The notes beneath the pieces were generated by a model. The model worked only from the letters and a program-made list of their open reading frames with translations. It had not been told where the DNA came from and made no database searches. A stretch of 52,104 bases of DNA from an uncultured Kiritimatiellota bacterium (lineage in GTDB: Bacteria > Verrucomicrobiota > Kiritimatiellia > RFP12 > UBA1067): positions 1 through 52,104 of the forward strand of contig CAKURH010000011.1 of assembly GCA_934675625.1 (NCBI GenBank), in the 5' to 3' direction. Both the position numbers and the translations under genes were made by a program. Below are positions 7,282 through 16,287 of this stretch, in pieces; position 1 is the stretch's first letter, and each line of letters starts with the position of its first letter.

Positions 7282-10176
7282 TCACCGCCCGACGCGAACA
7301 CGGATCTTCGGCAAGACGACGTTGTACCACGGCTCACCCATGTCGTTGCGGCTCACAGGCGGACGGCGAAAGATGAACTTCACGTAGCGTCCGACGGGGT
7401 CGCTGCCGACCGTGCACAGATCCAGCTCCAGCGTCCGCCTCGTGCCGGGACTCCGAACGCGGGTCTGGTGGGCGAGGCACGTGAACGTCTTGCCGTCTGC
7501 GGAGGCCTCAATGCGAATCTCGGACGGAAACAGGTTGTCCGGCCCCGCCGTCAGCTCCGCCGCCCGCAGTTCGTAGGTCGCGCCAAGGTCGGCGACCAGC
7601 TCGAACGCCGCCTCCGGGTTCGCGTCCGCCACACCGTCCATGCCGGGCAGGACGCGCCAGTCCTCGCCGTCCACCCGGTTTCCGCCCCAGAGCGCCGCGT
7701 CCGCGAACGATTCCGCCGTCACGCCCCGGACGGCGATCGCGTGGCGGCCGGGGCCGAGCGCGCCGCCCGCGTACGGCGCCCCGTCCACCGTCACGTCCTT
7801 CGAGAGGCGGCAGCCGAACGTCGCGGTCGTCCCGGCGGGGACGGTCAGCGTCGCCGCGACCGCGTCGCCCGTGCGCTCCCAGCGCGCGGCGATGTCGCCG
7901 TGCGGCGTCGGCACGGAGCCCTCGGCGAACGTGAGGCGCGAGACGACGTGCGGCTCGAAGCGGAACGTCGCGAAGCCCGGCTCGACGGGCCGCACGCCGA
8001 GGAGATACGCGGTCATGTCGCCGGAGACCGCCGTGTCGGGATGCGACTCGTCCCACCAGCCGCTGCGCGTCAGGAAGCCGCACTCCGTGCAGCACTGCGC
8101 GCCCTCCCACGACGGGTCGGCGAGCTTCAGCCACGTGCCGTTCTCCAGCATCGCGAACGCCTTCTCGTCGAAGCCGTAGGCGAACGCGCCGCGGATGTTG
8201 CCGAGGTGGGCCTTGCTGCCGCCCGTGAGCGGCACGCGCCGCAGGATCTCCAGCGCCTCCTCCGGCGTCGCGAACCCGCAGGCGACGGGCATCCCGCTCC
8301 ACGCGCCGCCGTGCGCCGGCTCCCTGTCGCCGAGACGCCGCCGGAAGAGCCCCGTCTTCCCGTCCTTGAAGGCCGTGCGGATCGCCGCCGACAGCTCCTG
8401 CGCCCGCGCCGTCCAGCGCGCGGCGGAGGCGGCGTCGCCCAGCTTCTCCGCGAGCCACGCGCCGTCCGCGTAGGCGCGCCAGAAGACGAGATGCGTCCAG
8501 AGGCGGATCGACGGGTCGGTCGGCGCCATCGAGGCGATGTTGCTGGAGCTGCGCAGCGGCTGGTCACAGAGGCCATCGGGACGCCGCAGCGTGTCGAGAT
8601 AGCCGAGGCACTTGCGCGCCGCCGCGAAGAGGCCCCCGTCGAGCGCGGCCCGGTCCGCCGTGTAGAGGTAGTAGGTCTTCAGGATCGGCACGAACCACGC
8701 GCAGAACTCGTCGCTCGGGAAGTGGCCGAACTCGCCCGCCTTCGGACGCGGCCCCTTCTCGGAGAACGGCGCGGCCCAGATGTAGCCCTCGGGTGTCTGG
8801 TAGTGGGCGAACAGTTTGAGCGTTTCGCGCAGATAGGGCCAGTCCGGCCCGTAGCCCGTGTAGCAGGAGAGGTCGCCCCACCAGATGTCGCCGATCCACG
8901 CGAGGCGGTCGCGCTTCGCGCCGTCGGCGACGAACCTGAACGACCGCGTGTAGTCCCAGCCGACGAGGCGGCCCTCGGCGTCGGCCGCGTCGAAGGCGTC
9001 GCGGAAGACCACCTTGCCGTCCGCGTCGGCGACGGTGTAGGACGCGACCTGCGGCCACCACTCCTTCTCGACGTAAAGGCCGAAGCGGTCGCCGGGGAAA
9101 TCATCGACGGCCTGTTCGAGGATGCGTACGCCGTTCACGGAAAGGCCGACCCTGTTCCCCTTCACGTCCGCCGTGAGCCGATGGAACACGCCATCGACAA
9201 GGCGCGCATCGAGAACCATCTTCGCGAGTTCCGTCTTCACGCCGCCCTTCAGCCGCAGGAGCTGGACGTAGGCGGGCTGCGAGGCGACGGCGACGAGGCC
9301 GTTGTCCCCGTCCGCCGCGCGGAAGAGGAGGCCGACCGCCGAGTCGTGGTGCGGGTTCTCGGAGAGCGCGAAGTCGATCGTCCAGCTGCCGTCGCCGCCC
9401 CATGCCGCCGACGAACAGAGACCCGCCGCCGTGCCGCGCTCCAGCTTGCGCGGCAGAAGCCGCCCTTCGACGACGCGCCAGGCGTCGTTGTTGGGGACTC
9501 TCGCGAGGTTGCACGTCCACGTGCACATGTCCCAGACGCGGTTCAGGCGCTCATCGCTGCAGCGGAACGCGCCGCGCACGGGCTCCGTCGCATGGACGCC
9601 GACGTTGCGGATCTCGACCGGCTCCAGTTCGACCATCGTGCCGGGCGTCTCCAGCTGGACGCGCACGTAGCGCTCCTGCCCCTGCACAAGCGGCGCGACG
9701 TAGATTCCCGTGCGCGTGACTGTGTACGTCTCGTGGCGGTTCACGTTCGCGGGGAGGACGGGGTTGTCGAAGAACGGCCCGAGGTAGTGGATGCAGTTGC
9801 GGCGCGTGAAGCAGCCCGTCGCCGTGAGGCCGTCCGGGTGCGTCGCGTAGGAGAGGCGCAGGACGGGGTAGCCGACCACGTTGCCGTCCGTGTCGCGCCC
9901 CTGCGGGCGGAAGGACTTCACCTTGATGACGGCGTAGCCGCCGACGGTCCTGCCGCCGTAGTCGAGCGCCACCACGGGCTGTTCGCCGCCGAACGTCCAG
10001 TCGAGCCGCGTCGGTGTCGCCCCGCCCTTCGCGTACAACACCTTCTGCGGGAAGCCCTCCGCCGCCCGCGCGGCGCCCGCCAACAGGCTGATGGACAGAC
10101 AGCACAAGCCGGCAAACGCCAACCTGCGTCCGCCACGCGCGGATGTCCCCTTCCGATGCTCCATTCTCTTTGTCAT
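7282..10176 (-). CDS. Secreted GH78-like glycoside hydrolase (alpha-L-rhamnosidase-like) with C-terminal discoidin-type domain
   Basis: The 964-residue protein starts at an ATG with an AAAGGAAT Shine-Dalgarno element. It has a signal peptide (LAFAGLCCLSISLLAGAARA). The middle resembles the (alpha/alpha)6 barrel of GH78: DRLAWIGDIWWGDLSCY, then ARKCLGYLD, then DESHPDTAVSGDMTAYLLGV, followed by a GH78-type beta-sandwich (GFATFRFEPHV, AEGSVPTPHGD). The last 130 residues look like an F5/8 type C (CBM32-like) carbohydrate-binding module (FELVADLGATYELRAAEL, FPSEIRIEASADGKTF). Family enzymes cleave terminal rhamnose from plant or bacterial glycans; the exact substrate is inferred. It acts in the periplasm or outside the cell. 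A promoter lies about 50 bases upstream. Confidence 0.75.
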   Translation of the reverse strand: MTKRMEHRKGTSARGGRRLAFAGLCCLSISLLAGAARAAEGFPQKVLYAKGGATPTRLDWTFGGEQPVVALDYGGRTVGGYAVIKVKSFRPQGRDTDGNVVGYPVLRLSYATHPDGLTATGCFTRRNCIHYLGPFFDNPVLPANVNRHETYTVTRTGIYVAPLVQGQERYVRVQLETPGTMVELEPVEIRNVGVHATEPVRGAFRCSDERLNRVWDMCTWTCNLARVPNNDAWRVVEGRLLPRKLERGTAAGLCSSAAWGGDGSWTIDFALSENPHHDSAVGLLFRAADGDNGLVAVASQPAYVQLLRLKGGVKTELAKMVLDARLVDGVFHRLTADVKGNRVGLSVNGVRILEQAVDDFPGDRFGLYVEKEWWPQVASYTVADADGKVVFRDAFDAADAEGRLVGWDYTRSFRFVADGAKRDRLAWIGDIWWGDLSCYTGYGPDWPYLRETLKLFAHYQTPEGYIWAAPFSEKGPRPKAGEFGHFPSDEFCAWFVPILKTYYLYTADRAALDGGLFAAARKCLGYLDTLRRPDGLCDQPLRSSSNIASMAPTDPSIRLWTHLVFWRAYADGAWLAEKLGDAASAARWTARAQELSAAIRTAFKDGKTGLFRRRLGDREPAHGGAWSGMPVACGFATPEEALEILRRVPLTGGSKAHLGNIRGAFAYGFDEKAFAMLENGTWLKLADPSWEGAQCCTECGFLTRSGWWDESHPDTAVSGDMTAYLLGVRPVEPGFATFRFEPHVVSRLTFAEGSVPTPHGDIAARWERTGDAVAATLTVPAGTTATFGCRLSKDVTVDGAPYAGGALGPGRHAIAVRGVTAESFADAALWGGNRVDGEDWRVLPGMDGVADANPEAAFELVADLGATYELRAAELTAGPDNLFPSEIRIEASADGKTFTCLAHQTRVRSPGTRRTLELDLCTVGSDPVGRYVKFIFRRPPVSRNDMGEPWYNVVLPKIRVRVGR

Positions 10177-10229
10177 GCAAATTCCTTTCTGGACGCCGCG
10201 AATCGACCCAATCCGCAGCAACGGGCGAC

Positions 10230-10259
10230 ATTTTAGCAAAACCTCTTCGCGCGAGGCAA
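10230..10259 (-). promoter_or_regulatory. Promoter of the GH78-like gene
   Basis: Read on the minus strand, TTGCCT (10254-10259) is followed after 18 bases by TAAAAT (10230-10235), preceded by TG as in an extended -10. The predicted transcript start leaves a leader of about 45 bases with the Shine-Dalgarno sequence. Confidence 0.45.
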
Positions 10260-10396
10260 GCGAATCGCGTTTGTCATTTGGCAACAAAAAAGTTGACTAT
10301 TGAGCAATCATTTCTCAAAAAGCCATTCCTCGCCAATAAAACAAGGCGTTGCGGCACTTCAGAACGAGTCTGATACTTTTAACACAGAGCCACGTG

Positions 10397-10463
10397 CGCG
10401 GGGCAATGGGAGGTCGCGAGAGGAACGCTTTGCGCCACGCGCGACCTTCTCGTGCGCCCCGTC
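10397..10463. repeat. Inverted repeat with GGTCGCG/CGCGACC stem
   Basis: GGTCGCG at 10412-10418 pairs with CGCGACC at 10440-10446 around 21 bases. Flanking GCGGGGC and GCGCCCC extend the palindrome imperfectly. It adjoins the next palindrome and a nearby CACAGAG string, and seems to be one module of a composite intergenic repeat. Confidence 0.55.
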
Positions 10464-10477
10464 CAGCAGAATTTTAC

Positions 10478-10589
10478 AACGCAAAGGCCGCAAAGATTTT
10501 GACGCAAAGTTCGCCAAGGCCCTTGATGTCAAGCCAACAAAGGTTCTTTGCGTTCTTCGCGTCGATTCCTCTTCGCGCTCTTTGCGTTA
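10478..10589. repeat. Palindromic 'aacgcaaag/ctttgcgtt' repeat element
   Basis: The left arm (10478-10521) has AACGCAAAGGCCGCAAAG and a second CGCAAAG unit. The right arm (10542-10589) has their complements, ending CTCTTTGCGTTAAG. It is the same architecture as the cggag elements but with a different core word. With the previous element it fills the 10.38-10.6 kb intergenic space. Confidence 0.65.
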
Positions 10590-10647
10590 AGACACAGAGT
10601 TGCCTACGAGAACGGTGAAGCCGTTACTTCGCCGACATCCCCACAAA

Positions 10648-10721
10648 TAATGCACCAACAAGATCGCTATTGCACTAATTGATATGCGTTATTGCAATAA
10701 CGAGGACTGAAATGCTATAAT
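10648..10721 (+). promoter_or_regulatory. Promoter and palindromic operator of the ATPase-regulator operon
   Basis: A 14-bp perfect palindrome, GTTATTGCAATAAC, lies at 10688-10701 and contains the -35 TTGCAA (10692-10697). An 18-base spacer leads to TATAAT (10716-10721), preceded by TG. TATTGCA recurs at 10668-10674 and AATGCA near 10648, so a repressor may bind several half-sites. The ATG at 10743 follows with an AAGGA site. Confidence 0.55.
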
Positions 10722-10742
10722 TCACGCTTGAAGGAACATCTC

Positions 10743-12014
10743 ATGGAACGATCTCTTCTCTCAATCATCGAAAACCAACGCCTTGAGCTCAATCGACTCC
10801 TGACAATCGACGTCTTGCCGAGACAGTCCATGACGCGCATTGACGTCGAGAGCCCCTTGGCCCAAGCCGTGATCGGCATGCGACGTTCAGGCAAGTCCGT
10901 CGTCTGCCGACAGGCGCTTCTGAAATCCGGCGTCGCATTTGGCTACGTCGATTTCGACGACGAATCCCTCGCCAAAATCAACGCCGGGAATCTGGATGAA
11001 ATCCTTTCCTGCATTCACTCTGTCTACGGCCCAGTCACCCACTTTTTCTTCGATGAGATCCAGAATGTCGAAGGCTGGCACCTCTTCGTCAACCGGCTGC
11101 TTCGCAACGGCAACCATGTCGTCATCACCGGATCGAACGCAAGGCTCCTCACCGCCGAACTCGCCACGCACCTGACTGGGCGATACCTACCTATTGAGGT
11201 CTATCCGTTCTCGTTTTCCGAATATGTCACCTGGACAAAAAGCCCCGCCCCGACCGCCTGGGAAAAGTATTTCTTCAACGGCGGCCTACCGGAAACGATC
11301 TCCCTTCCCGACCAACGCGGATACGTCTCGGCGCTTTACAACGCCATTCTCTCCAAGGACATCCTTGGTCGGCACAAAGTCCGAAACGCCCAGCGTTTCA
11401 TCGACGCCGCCTATGTGGTCATGCAGCAGTTCGCTCGTGAGCTTTCCTACGACCGACTGGCCCAGGCTGCGGGAATCTCCAGTGCGCACACAATGCAGAC
11501 CTACGTTGAATACCTGGGCGAGTCTTACCTTGTCTCGCGCGTTCGCAAGTACGCGGCAAAGCCAGCCGAACGCATTCGCAACGACAAGATCTACGTCAAC
11601 GATCCGGCTTTCATCTCCTACTTCACGGGTGTGCTCGGCACCGAAGAGGAGCTTGGCTGGCGGTTGGAGAACATCGTCTATCTCGAACTGCTTCGTCGAC
11701 GCATCGACGAAGACCTTGAAATCTGGTATTACAAGGACCAGTCGTATGACATCGACTTCTGCCTTACACGGCACGGGAAAATCGTCGGACTTGTCCAGGT
11801 CGCCTACACGATTGAGAACGAACGAACACGCAAGCGAGAGGTTTCTTCGCTCCTGGGAGCCGGGCGAAAACTCGGATGCACGAATCTCGTCCTCATCACC
11901 GACCATGAGACTGAAACGATCAAAAGCGACAACCTGACGCTACGGGTCGTCTCCGTGCGCGACTGGCTGATGACGAATCATTGCCTCGGCGAGCCATCCC
12001 TGTTCGTCTCATGA
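10743..12014 (+). CDS. AAA ATPase with DUF4143 domain
   Basis: The 423-residue protein has a Walker A motif GMRRSGKS (45-52), Walker B HFFFDE (100-105) and sensor TGSNARLL, as in the AAA_14 family. A C-terminal DUF4143 domain follows, whose restriction-endonuclease-like fold reads YYKDQSYDIDFCL and VQVAYTIENERTRKREV. Such proteins are frequent in gut bacteria and archaea; their biological role is not established. The ATG at 10743 has an AAGGA site and is preferred over a TTG 15 bases upstream that would lie at the predicted transcript start. It overlaps the next gene by ATGA, so it is co-translated with a XylR-type regulator. Confidence 0.85.
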   Translation: MERSLLSIIENQRLELNRLLTIDVLPRQSMTRIDVESPLAQAVIGMRRSGKSVVCRQALLKSGVAFGYVDFDDESLAKINAGNLDEILSCIHSVYGPVTHFFFDEIQNVEGWHLFVNRLLRNGNHVVITGSNARLLTAELATHLTGRYLPIEVYPFSFSEYVTWTKSPAPTAWEKYFFNGGLPETISLPDQRGYVSALYNAILSKDILGRHKVRNAQRFIDAAYVVMQQFARELSYDRLAQAAGISSAHTMQTYVEYLGESYLVSRVRKYAAKPAERIRNDKIYVNDPAFISYFTGVLGTEEELGWRLENIVYLELLRRRIDEDLEIWYYKDQSYDIDFCLTRHGKIVGLVQVAYTIENERTRKREVSSLLGAGRKLGCTNLVLITDHETETIKSDNLTLRVVSVRDWLMTNHCLGEPSLFVS

Positions 12015-13198
12015 AAAGGAAGCGCAACGTCATCATCGTCCTCAGGCTTGCCGGGACTGCCGGACGCGACATCCTCGCCGGCATCCTGCTGTTCACGCGC
12101 CAGCGCCCCCACTGGCACACGCGGCTATTCCAAATGCCGGACGAGCTGACGCCCGCGAACTTCCGCGCCCTCGCGGACGAGGGCTACGACGGCGTCATCA
12201 TGAGCGAGTCGGGGCCGGACGCGACGGCCGAGCTCCTGCGGGACGCGGCCCTCCCCATCGCCTTCATCGGCGACGCCGGGCCGATCCTGTCCGCACGGAA
12301 AAGCGGCATCGCCTACATCCGCAACGACGACTGCGAGATCGGGCACATGGGGGCGCGCTACCTCCTCTCCACCGGACGCCGCCGCGCCTACGGCTTCGTG
12401 CCGACCCTCTCGCGGCAGTACTGGAGCCAGGCGCGGCATGAGGGCTTCCGCGACGCGCTCGCCGAGAACGGGCTCGACCTCCAGACCTTCGCCTCGCCCG
12501 GCCCCTCCGCCGGATCGTCACAGGATCTCGACGCCCTTCGCCGCTGGCTGGAGGCCCTGCCGAAGCCGGCGGCCGTCATGGCCGCGTGGGACACGCGCGC
12601 GACGCAGGTCATCGAGATGGCGAACGAGGCGAGGATCGCCGTGCCGAGCCAGCTCGCCGTCATCGGCGTGGACAACGACGAACTGCTGGACGAGTCGACC
12701 GTGCCGCCGCTGACCAGCATCCGCCCCGACCACGAGAAGCTCGGCTTCGTCGCCGCCCGCGAGCTCGAACGGCTGATGAACGGACGCCCCACGCCGTCCG
12801 CCGTGGCGTTCCGCGCGCCCCCACTGGAACTCGTCGAGCGCGAGTCGGCGACCGCGACGGCTCCGGCGGCGCATCTTCTCGCGCGGGCCAACCGCTTCAT
12901 CGCGCAGAACGCGACGCGCGGCATCTCCGCCCGCGGCGTCGCCACCCATCTCGGCGTGTCGCGACGGCTCGCGGACCTGCGCTTCCAGCAGTTCAGCGGC
13001 GAGACGATCAACGAGACGATCATCCGCTGCCGCCTCGACGCCGTGAAGAAGCTGCTCGCGACCACGAACCGTCCGATCAAGCTCGTCTCGACCGCCTGCG
13101 GCTATGCCGACCTCGCCTACCTGAAGACGCTGTTCAAGCGCCGCTTCGGCCTCACGATGCGCGCCTATCGCGCCCAGCATTCGTCACGCGCGACGTGA
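12011..13198 (+). CDS. XylR-type transcriptional regulator (LacI-like sensor with AraC HTH)
   Basis: The 395-residue protein has an N-terminal periplasmic-binding-protein-like sensor (about 1-275; IAFIGDAGPI, AVIGVDNDELLDESTVPPLTSI) typical of LacI/XylR effector domains. It ends in an AraC/XylS double helix-turn-helix (about 285-390; GISARGVATHLGVSRR, CGYADLAYLKTLFKRRFG). This arrangement matches XylR-like regulators that activate sugar-utilisation genes upon binding a monosaccharide. The ATG overlaps the stop of the ATPase gene. Target genes may be the nearby glycoside hydrolase operons, which is inference. Its 3' end overlaps the convergent rnhC gene by 47 bases. Confidence 0.85.
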   Translation: MKRKRNVIIVLRLAGTAGRDILAGILLFTRQRPHWHTRLFQMPDELTPANFRALADEGYDGVIMSESGPDATAELLRDAALPIAFIGDAGPILSARKSGIAYIRNDDCEIGHMGARYLLSTGRRRAYGFVPTLSRQYWSQARHEGFRDALAENGLDLQTFASPGPSAGSSQDLDALRRWLEALPKPAAVMAAWDTRATQVIEMANEARIAVPSQLAVIGVDNDELLDESTVPPLTSIRPDHEKLGFVAARELERLMNGRPTPSAVAFRAPPLELVERESATATAPAAHLLARANRFIAQNATRGISARGVATHLGVSRRLADLRFQQFSGETINETIIRCRLDAVKKLLATTNRPIKLVSTACGYADLAYLKTLFKRRFGLTMRAYRAQHSSRAT

Positions 13199-14234
13199 CC
13201 TGCCCCTCGGGCGGGAGGTCGGCGCGGGAGCCCCCACACGCCGCGAGCACCTTGTCCGTCGTCTGGAAATGCGCCTTGCAGTGGTTCATGAGCCACGTCG
13301 GCCCGTGCGCGCGCACCATCTCCTCGGCGAGGCTGCGGACGCGCGGATCGGATGACCCCATCGGGATCTTCGGCGCGGCGGCTTTCGCATCGCCGTCCGC
13401 CGCCATAGGCGCCGCGCCGCCGAACACCTCGGCCGTCATCTTCTGGATGTCGCGGATGAAGAGCTCGCGCGCGATGACGGACGCCGCCGCGACGGCAATG
13501 TCGCTTTCGGCCTTGTGCCGCTGCTCGACCGTCGCCTTCTTGCCGCGCTCCTTCAGCGCGCGGCGAATCGTCGCCTCGGTCGGCGCGAACTGGTCGACGA
13601 CGACGCGCGTGCAGCCCGCGCGCTTCGTCAGAAGCTCCTCGATGGCCGTGCCGTGCGCCCATGCGAGCATGCGGTTGATGTTCTGGATTTTCGCATAGAG
13701 CCGGTTGTAGGCGGCAGGGCCGAGCTTCACGACCGCATAGCCGTCCGGTCCGAGCAGGTGGCGCAGCGCCGCGCCAACCGTCAGCACCGCCTTGTCCGTC
13801 ATCTGCTTGCAGTCCTTGACGCCAAGGCGGATCATCTCGTCCGACAGCCGCTCGTCCGTATACGCGCAGCAGACGACGAGCGGGCCGAAGTAGTCGCCCT
13901 TCCCCGACTCGTCGCTGCCCGCATGGGCGGAGAAGAGTTCCGGCGACAGCACCTTCTCGTAGCCGAGCGAGACGGGCACGACACCCTTCGGCTCCAGCTG
14001 GAACTCGACGAAGTCCTGCGCGCCGGAGCCCTGCACGCAGAGCTTGCGCTTGCCGTGCTTCTCCTTCTCGTAGAGCGTCGCGTTGAACTTCTCGCCCTCG
14101 ATGGAGTAGAGCGAATAGGGAACTTCGCGCCGACGGTAGTTCCCTGTCACGAAAAGGCCGAGCAGAATCTCCTGCTGGTCGTTCGTGAGCTCGAACGTGA
14201 AGCACGTCTTCTTCTGGGGCGCGTCGTCCGTCAC
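13152..14234 (-). CDS. rnhC: Ribonuclease HIII
   Basis: This 360-residue protein removes RNA from RNA-DNA hybrids in the cytoplasm. The N-terminal substrate-binding domain (about 1-100) is typical of type HIII. The catalytic domain begins GSDESGKGDYFGPLVV, where the D-E-G-K-G signature and carboxylates are conserved. GVKDCKQMTD, INRMLAWAHG and VVDQFAPTEATI follow, and HKAESDIAVAAASVIAR carries the late acidic residues. A low-complexity Ala/Gly insert (FGGAAPMAADGDAKAAAP) is present. The gene follows galM by seven bases and converges on the regulator gene, overlapping its 3' end by 47 bases. The last 20 or so residues look non-conserved. Confidence 0.92.
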   Translation of the reverse strand: MTDDAPQKKTCFTFELTNDQQEILLGLFVTGNYRRREVPYSLYSIEGEKFNATLYEKEKHGKRKLCVQGSGAQDFVEFQLEPKGVVPVSLGYEKVLSPELFSAHAGSDESGKGDYFGPLVVCCAYTDERLSDEMIRLGVKDCKQMTDKAVLTVGAALRHLLGPDGYAVVKLGPAAYNRLYAKIQNINRMLAWAHGTAIEELLTKRAGCTRVVVDQFAPTEATIRRALKERGKKATVEQRHKAESDIAVAAASVIARELFIRDIQKMTAEVFGGAAPMAADGDAKAAAPKIPMGSSDPRVRSLAEEMVRAHGPTWLMNHCKAHFQTTDKVLAACGGSRADLPPEGQVTSRVTNAGRDRRAS

Positions 14235-14241
14235 GTGCCGG

Positions 14242-15348
14242 TCACTTCGCCGAGAAGCGGAATTCGGTCGTGGACGAGTAGACCTCGCCGGGCTTCACGA
14301 AGACGCTCGGCCACTTCGGCTTGTTGGGCGAGTCGGGCGCGTGCTGGGTCTCCAGCGCGCAGCCACAGCGGAACGAGAGGTGCTCGCCGCCCTTCGCCGT
14401 CTGGTCGTAGGACGCCCAGTTCGCCGTGTAGACCTGAATGCACGGCTCGGTCGTCCAGACCGAGACCTGCCGCCCGTTCAGCGGACACGACAGTTCCGCC
14501 GCGAGGTTGAGCCGCTTCGACTTCTTCTTCGTCGCCATTTCGCCGCGATCGAGAATCCAGCAGTGGTCATAGCCCTTGCCGATCTCCAGGTCACGGTCGG
14601 GCGCGTTGATCCGCTCGCCGATGCGCATGCCCTTCGTGAAGTCGAACGGCGTACCCTTGACAGGCTTGATCTTCCCGGTCGGAATCTGCCCGAGGTCGGT
14701 CGGCAGGTAGGTCTTCGCGGGGATGCGGAGGATGTGATCCTCGATCGAGCCGCCGGCCTCGCCCTTGAAGTTGAAGTAGACGTGCTGCGTCATGTTGATG
14801 GGCGTCAGCGCGTCCGTTACGGCCTTGTAGTCGACGCGCCAGACGTTCTTCTCCGTCAGCGTGTACGTGACCGTCACCTCGACACGTCCGGGGAAGCCCT
14901 CGTCGCCGTCGGGCGAGACGTGCGTGAAGACGATGCCGACATCCGTCTCCGTCACGAACGGCTCGGCCTGCCAGACGTAGGCGTTCCAGCCGCGCGCGCC
15001 CCCGTGCAGATTGCAGCCGATGCCACCCGGCGCATTGTTGAGCGCCGGCAGACGGTAGGTGTGCCCATCCATCTTGAAGATGCCGTCCGCAATGCGATTG
15101 CCGTAACGCCCGATGATGCAGCCCCAGTAGGGGTCGCCGCCGTCCCACCCCGCCGGTGAGTCGAACCCGACGACGACGTCCTGCAGCTTGCCGCGCTTGT
15201 CGGGGGTGAAGAGCTTCACGATCTTGCCGCCATAGTCGGAGACCTCCATCACGACGCCGCCCGCGCCGCAAAGGGTAAATTTCCTGGCTTTTTCGCCGTA
15301 TTTCGTCACGCCGAACGCGGACACGCTAAAGGAAGGCTTTTTCATCAT
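14242..15348 (-). CDS. galM: Aldose 1-epimerase (mutarotase)
   Basis: The 368-residue protein interconverts alpha and beta anomers of aldoses such as galactose. The GalM signatures are all present: GCIIGRYGNRI (76-86), NLHGG (113-117), TQHVYFNFKG with the catalytic histidine near 189, and CALETQHAPDSPN with the catalytic glutamate near the C-terminus. The start was set at the MMKKPS ATG because an extended -10 box lies six bases upstream, so the message is probably leaderless; a longer open frame would begin inside the promoter. No signal peptide is visible, so it is cytoplasmic. It lies directly upstream of rnhC in one transcript. Confidence 0.92.
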   Translation of the reverse strand: MMKKPSFSVSAFGVTKYGEKARKFTLCGAGGVVMEVSDYGGKIVKLFTPDKRGKLQDVVVGFDSPAGWDGGDPYWGCIIGRYGNRIADGIFKMDGHTYRLPALNNAPGGIGCNLHGGARGWNAYVWQAEPFVTETDVGIVFTHVSPDGDEGFPGRVEVTVTYTLTEKNVWRVDYKAVTDALTPINMTQHVYFNFKGEAGGSIEDHILRIPAKTYLPTDLGQIPTGKIKPVKGTPFDFTKGMRIGERINAPDRDLEIGKGYDHCWILDRGEMATKKKSKRLNLAAELSCPLNGRQVSVWTTEPCIQVYTANWASYDQTAKGGEHLSFRCGCALETQHAPDSPNKPKWPSVFVKPGEVYSSTTEFRFSAK

Positions 15349-15354
15349 GTGCGT

Positions 15355-15363
15355 ATTATACCA
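15355..15363 (-). promoter_or_regulatory. Extended -10 promoter of galM
   Basis: On the minus strand the bases read TGGTATAAT, ending six bases before the galM ATG at 15348. The spacing implies a leaderless transcript. About 120 bases with no recognised feature separate it from the next gene. Confidence 0.6.
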
Positions 15364-15482
15364 TCTCGACACGCCTCACGTCTACACCCACGCCCGCCGC
15401 GTCACCAGTCCCTGTCGGCGTCACCAATCGTGCATCCGCCGTTGTGGACTTTGTTGCATGGAACTTGGAATCAAAACCACGC

Positions 15483-16250
15483 CTACGGCAAGGCCCAGTG
15501 GCCCGGCAGGTCGTCGGGGCGACCACGCGGATGTGGGGGCGGGCAACGTTCGAGCGCGTCACCCTTGAGGTCGGCAAGGTACGCCGTCACCGCAAGCGCG
15601 GGGCCAATCGTCTCCGAAACCGAATATTCACCGGACGGCACATGCAGGCCTTCGAGATTGACACGCCGCCGCCAAATCGGCCAGCGTACAATCTCCTCCT
15701 GTGTGTGGACGAGTTCGTTATCGTTCGCGTCGTGCCAACCTCCGGGAAAGGATTCCGGTGCGGCCGTCCAGTTGGTGTTGCGGCGGATGACGTCGAAGTG
15801 CGAAACCGCCACCCGTCGACCGTCCACCGTGAAGAAGCCGGACGAGGTGTCCTTGCCCGCCGCATAGTCCGCCGCGTCCGGCGGAAACGTGCCGCGTCCG
15901 ACCTGCAAATGGCAGGGCTCGTCGCCCCAGGCCGTGCGCGGGGCGCACTTTTCCGACGAACCGCAGCACCGCTGGACGAACGGCATGGAGCAATGGGCCT
16001 GCCGCGTCGCGTGCAGGACGTTGCCGAATAGGGTGGTGAGCGAACCCGTTGTACGTTCGACGGCGGTAAAGTCCACCTGAACGACGACAAAGCGCGGTTC
16101 AGGGGAGGAAACACGCCACACACCATCCTGCGGCGATGGCCCGAACGGACGGACAAGGACGAACGCACCCACGGCAACGATCGCCACGACCAACGCCAGC
16201 ACCTCGAGCCAAAAGCCGCACCTGCCCTTCTTCCTTTCGCTGTCAATCAT
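15483..16250 (-). CDS. Hypothetical membrane-anchored protein
   Basis: The 255-residue frame starts with a charged tail and one hydrophobic helix (LEVLALVVAIVAVGAFVLV, about 15-33), so it is predicted to be anchored with its bulk outside the cytoplasm. The domain contains FVVVQVDFTAVERTTGSL, several cysteines and WTAAPESFPGGWHDANDNEL. No known family was recognised. The last 30 residues are Pro/Arg-rich and look atypical, so the true 3' end may be altered. It follows the LlaJI-like gene by 38 bases on the same strand but has the high GC of the host backbone, suggesting the island boundary lies here. Opposite-strand frames overlap but show no protein-like features. Confidence 0.5.
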   Translation of the reverse strand: MIDSERKKGRCGFWLEVLALVVAIVAVGAFVLVRPFGPSPQDGVWRVSSPEPRFVVVQVDFTAVERTTGSLTTLFGNVLHATRQAHCSMPFVQRCCGSSEKCAPRTAWGDEPCHLQVGRGTFPPDAADYAAGKDTSSGFFTVDGRRVAVSHFDVIRRNTNWTAAPESFPGGWHDANDNELVHTQEEIVRWPIWRRRVNLEGLHVPSGEYSVSETIGPALAVTAYLADLKGDALERCPPPHPRGRPDDLPGHWALP

Positions 16251-16287
16251 TCACAAGCTATCCGTCCTGTCTTTTAGCAGACACAAG

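Noticed and set aside
7255..10236. 993-codon plus-strand frame opposite the GH78-like gene
   Set aside because: Arg/Ala/Val-rich translation with no motifs; it is the shadow of a high-GC gene on the other strand.
15349..15372. Earlier start for galM
   Set aside because: It would lie upstream of or within the TGGTATAAT promoter.
15349..15867. Plus-strand gene of about 170 codons upstream of galM
   Set aside because: Arg/Ser/Pro-rich translation; the minus-strand frame has a transmembrane segment and balanced composition.
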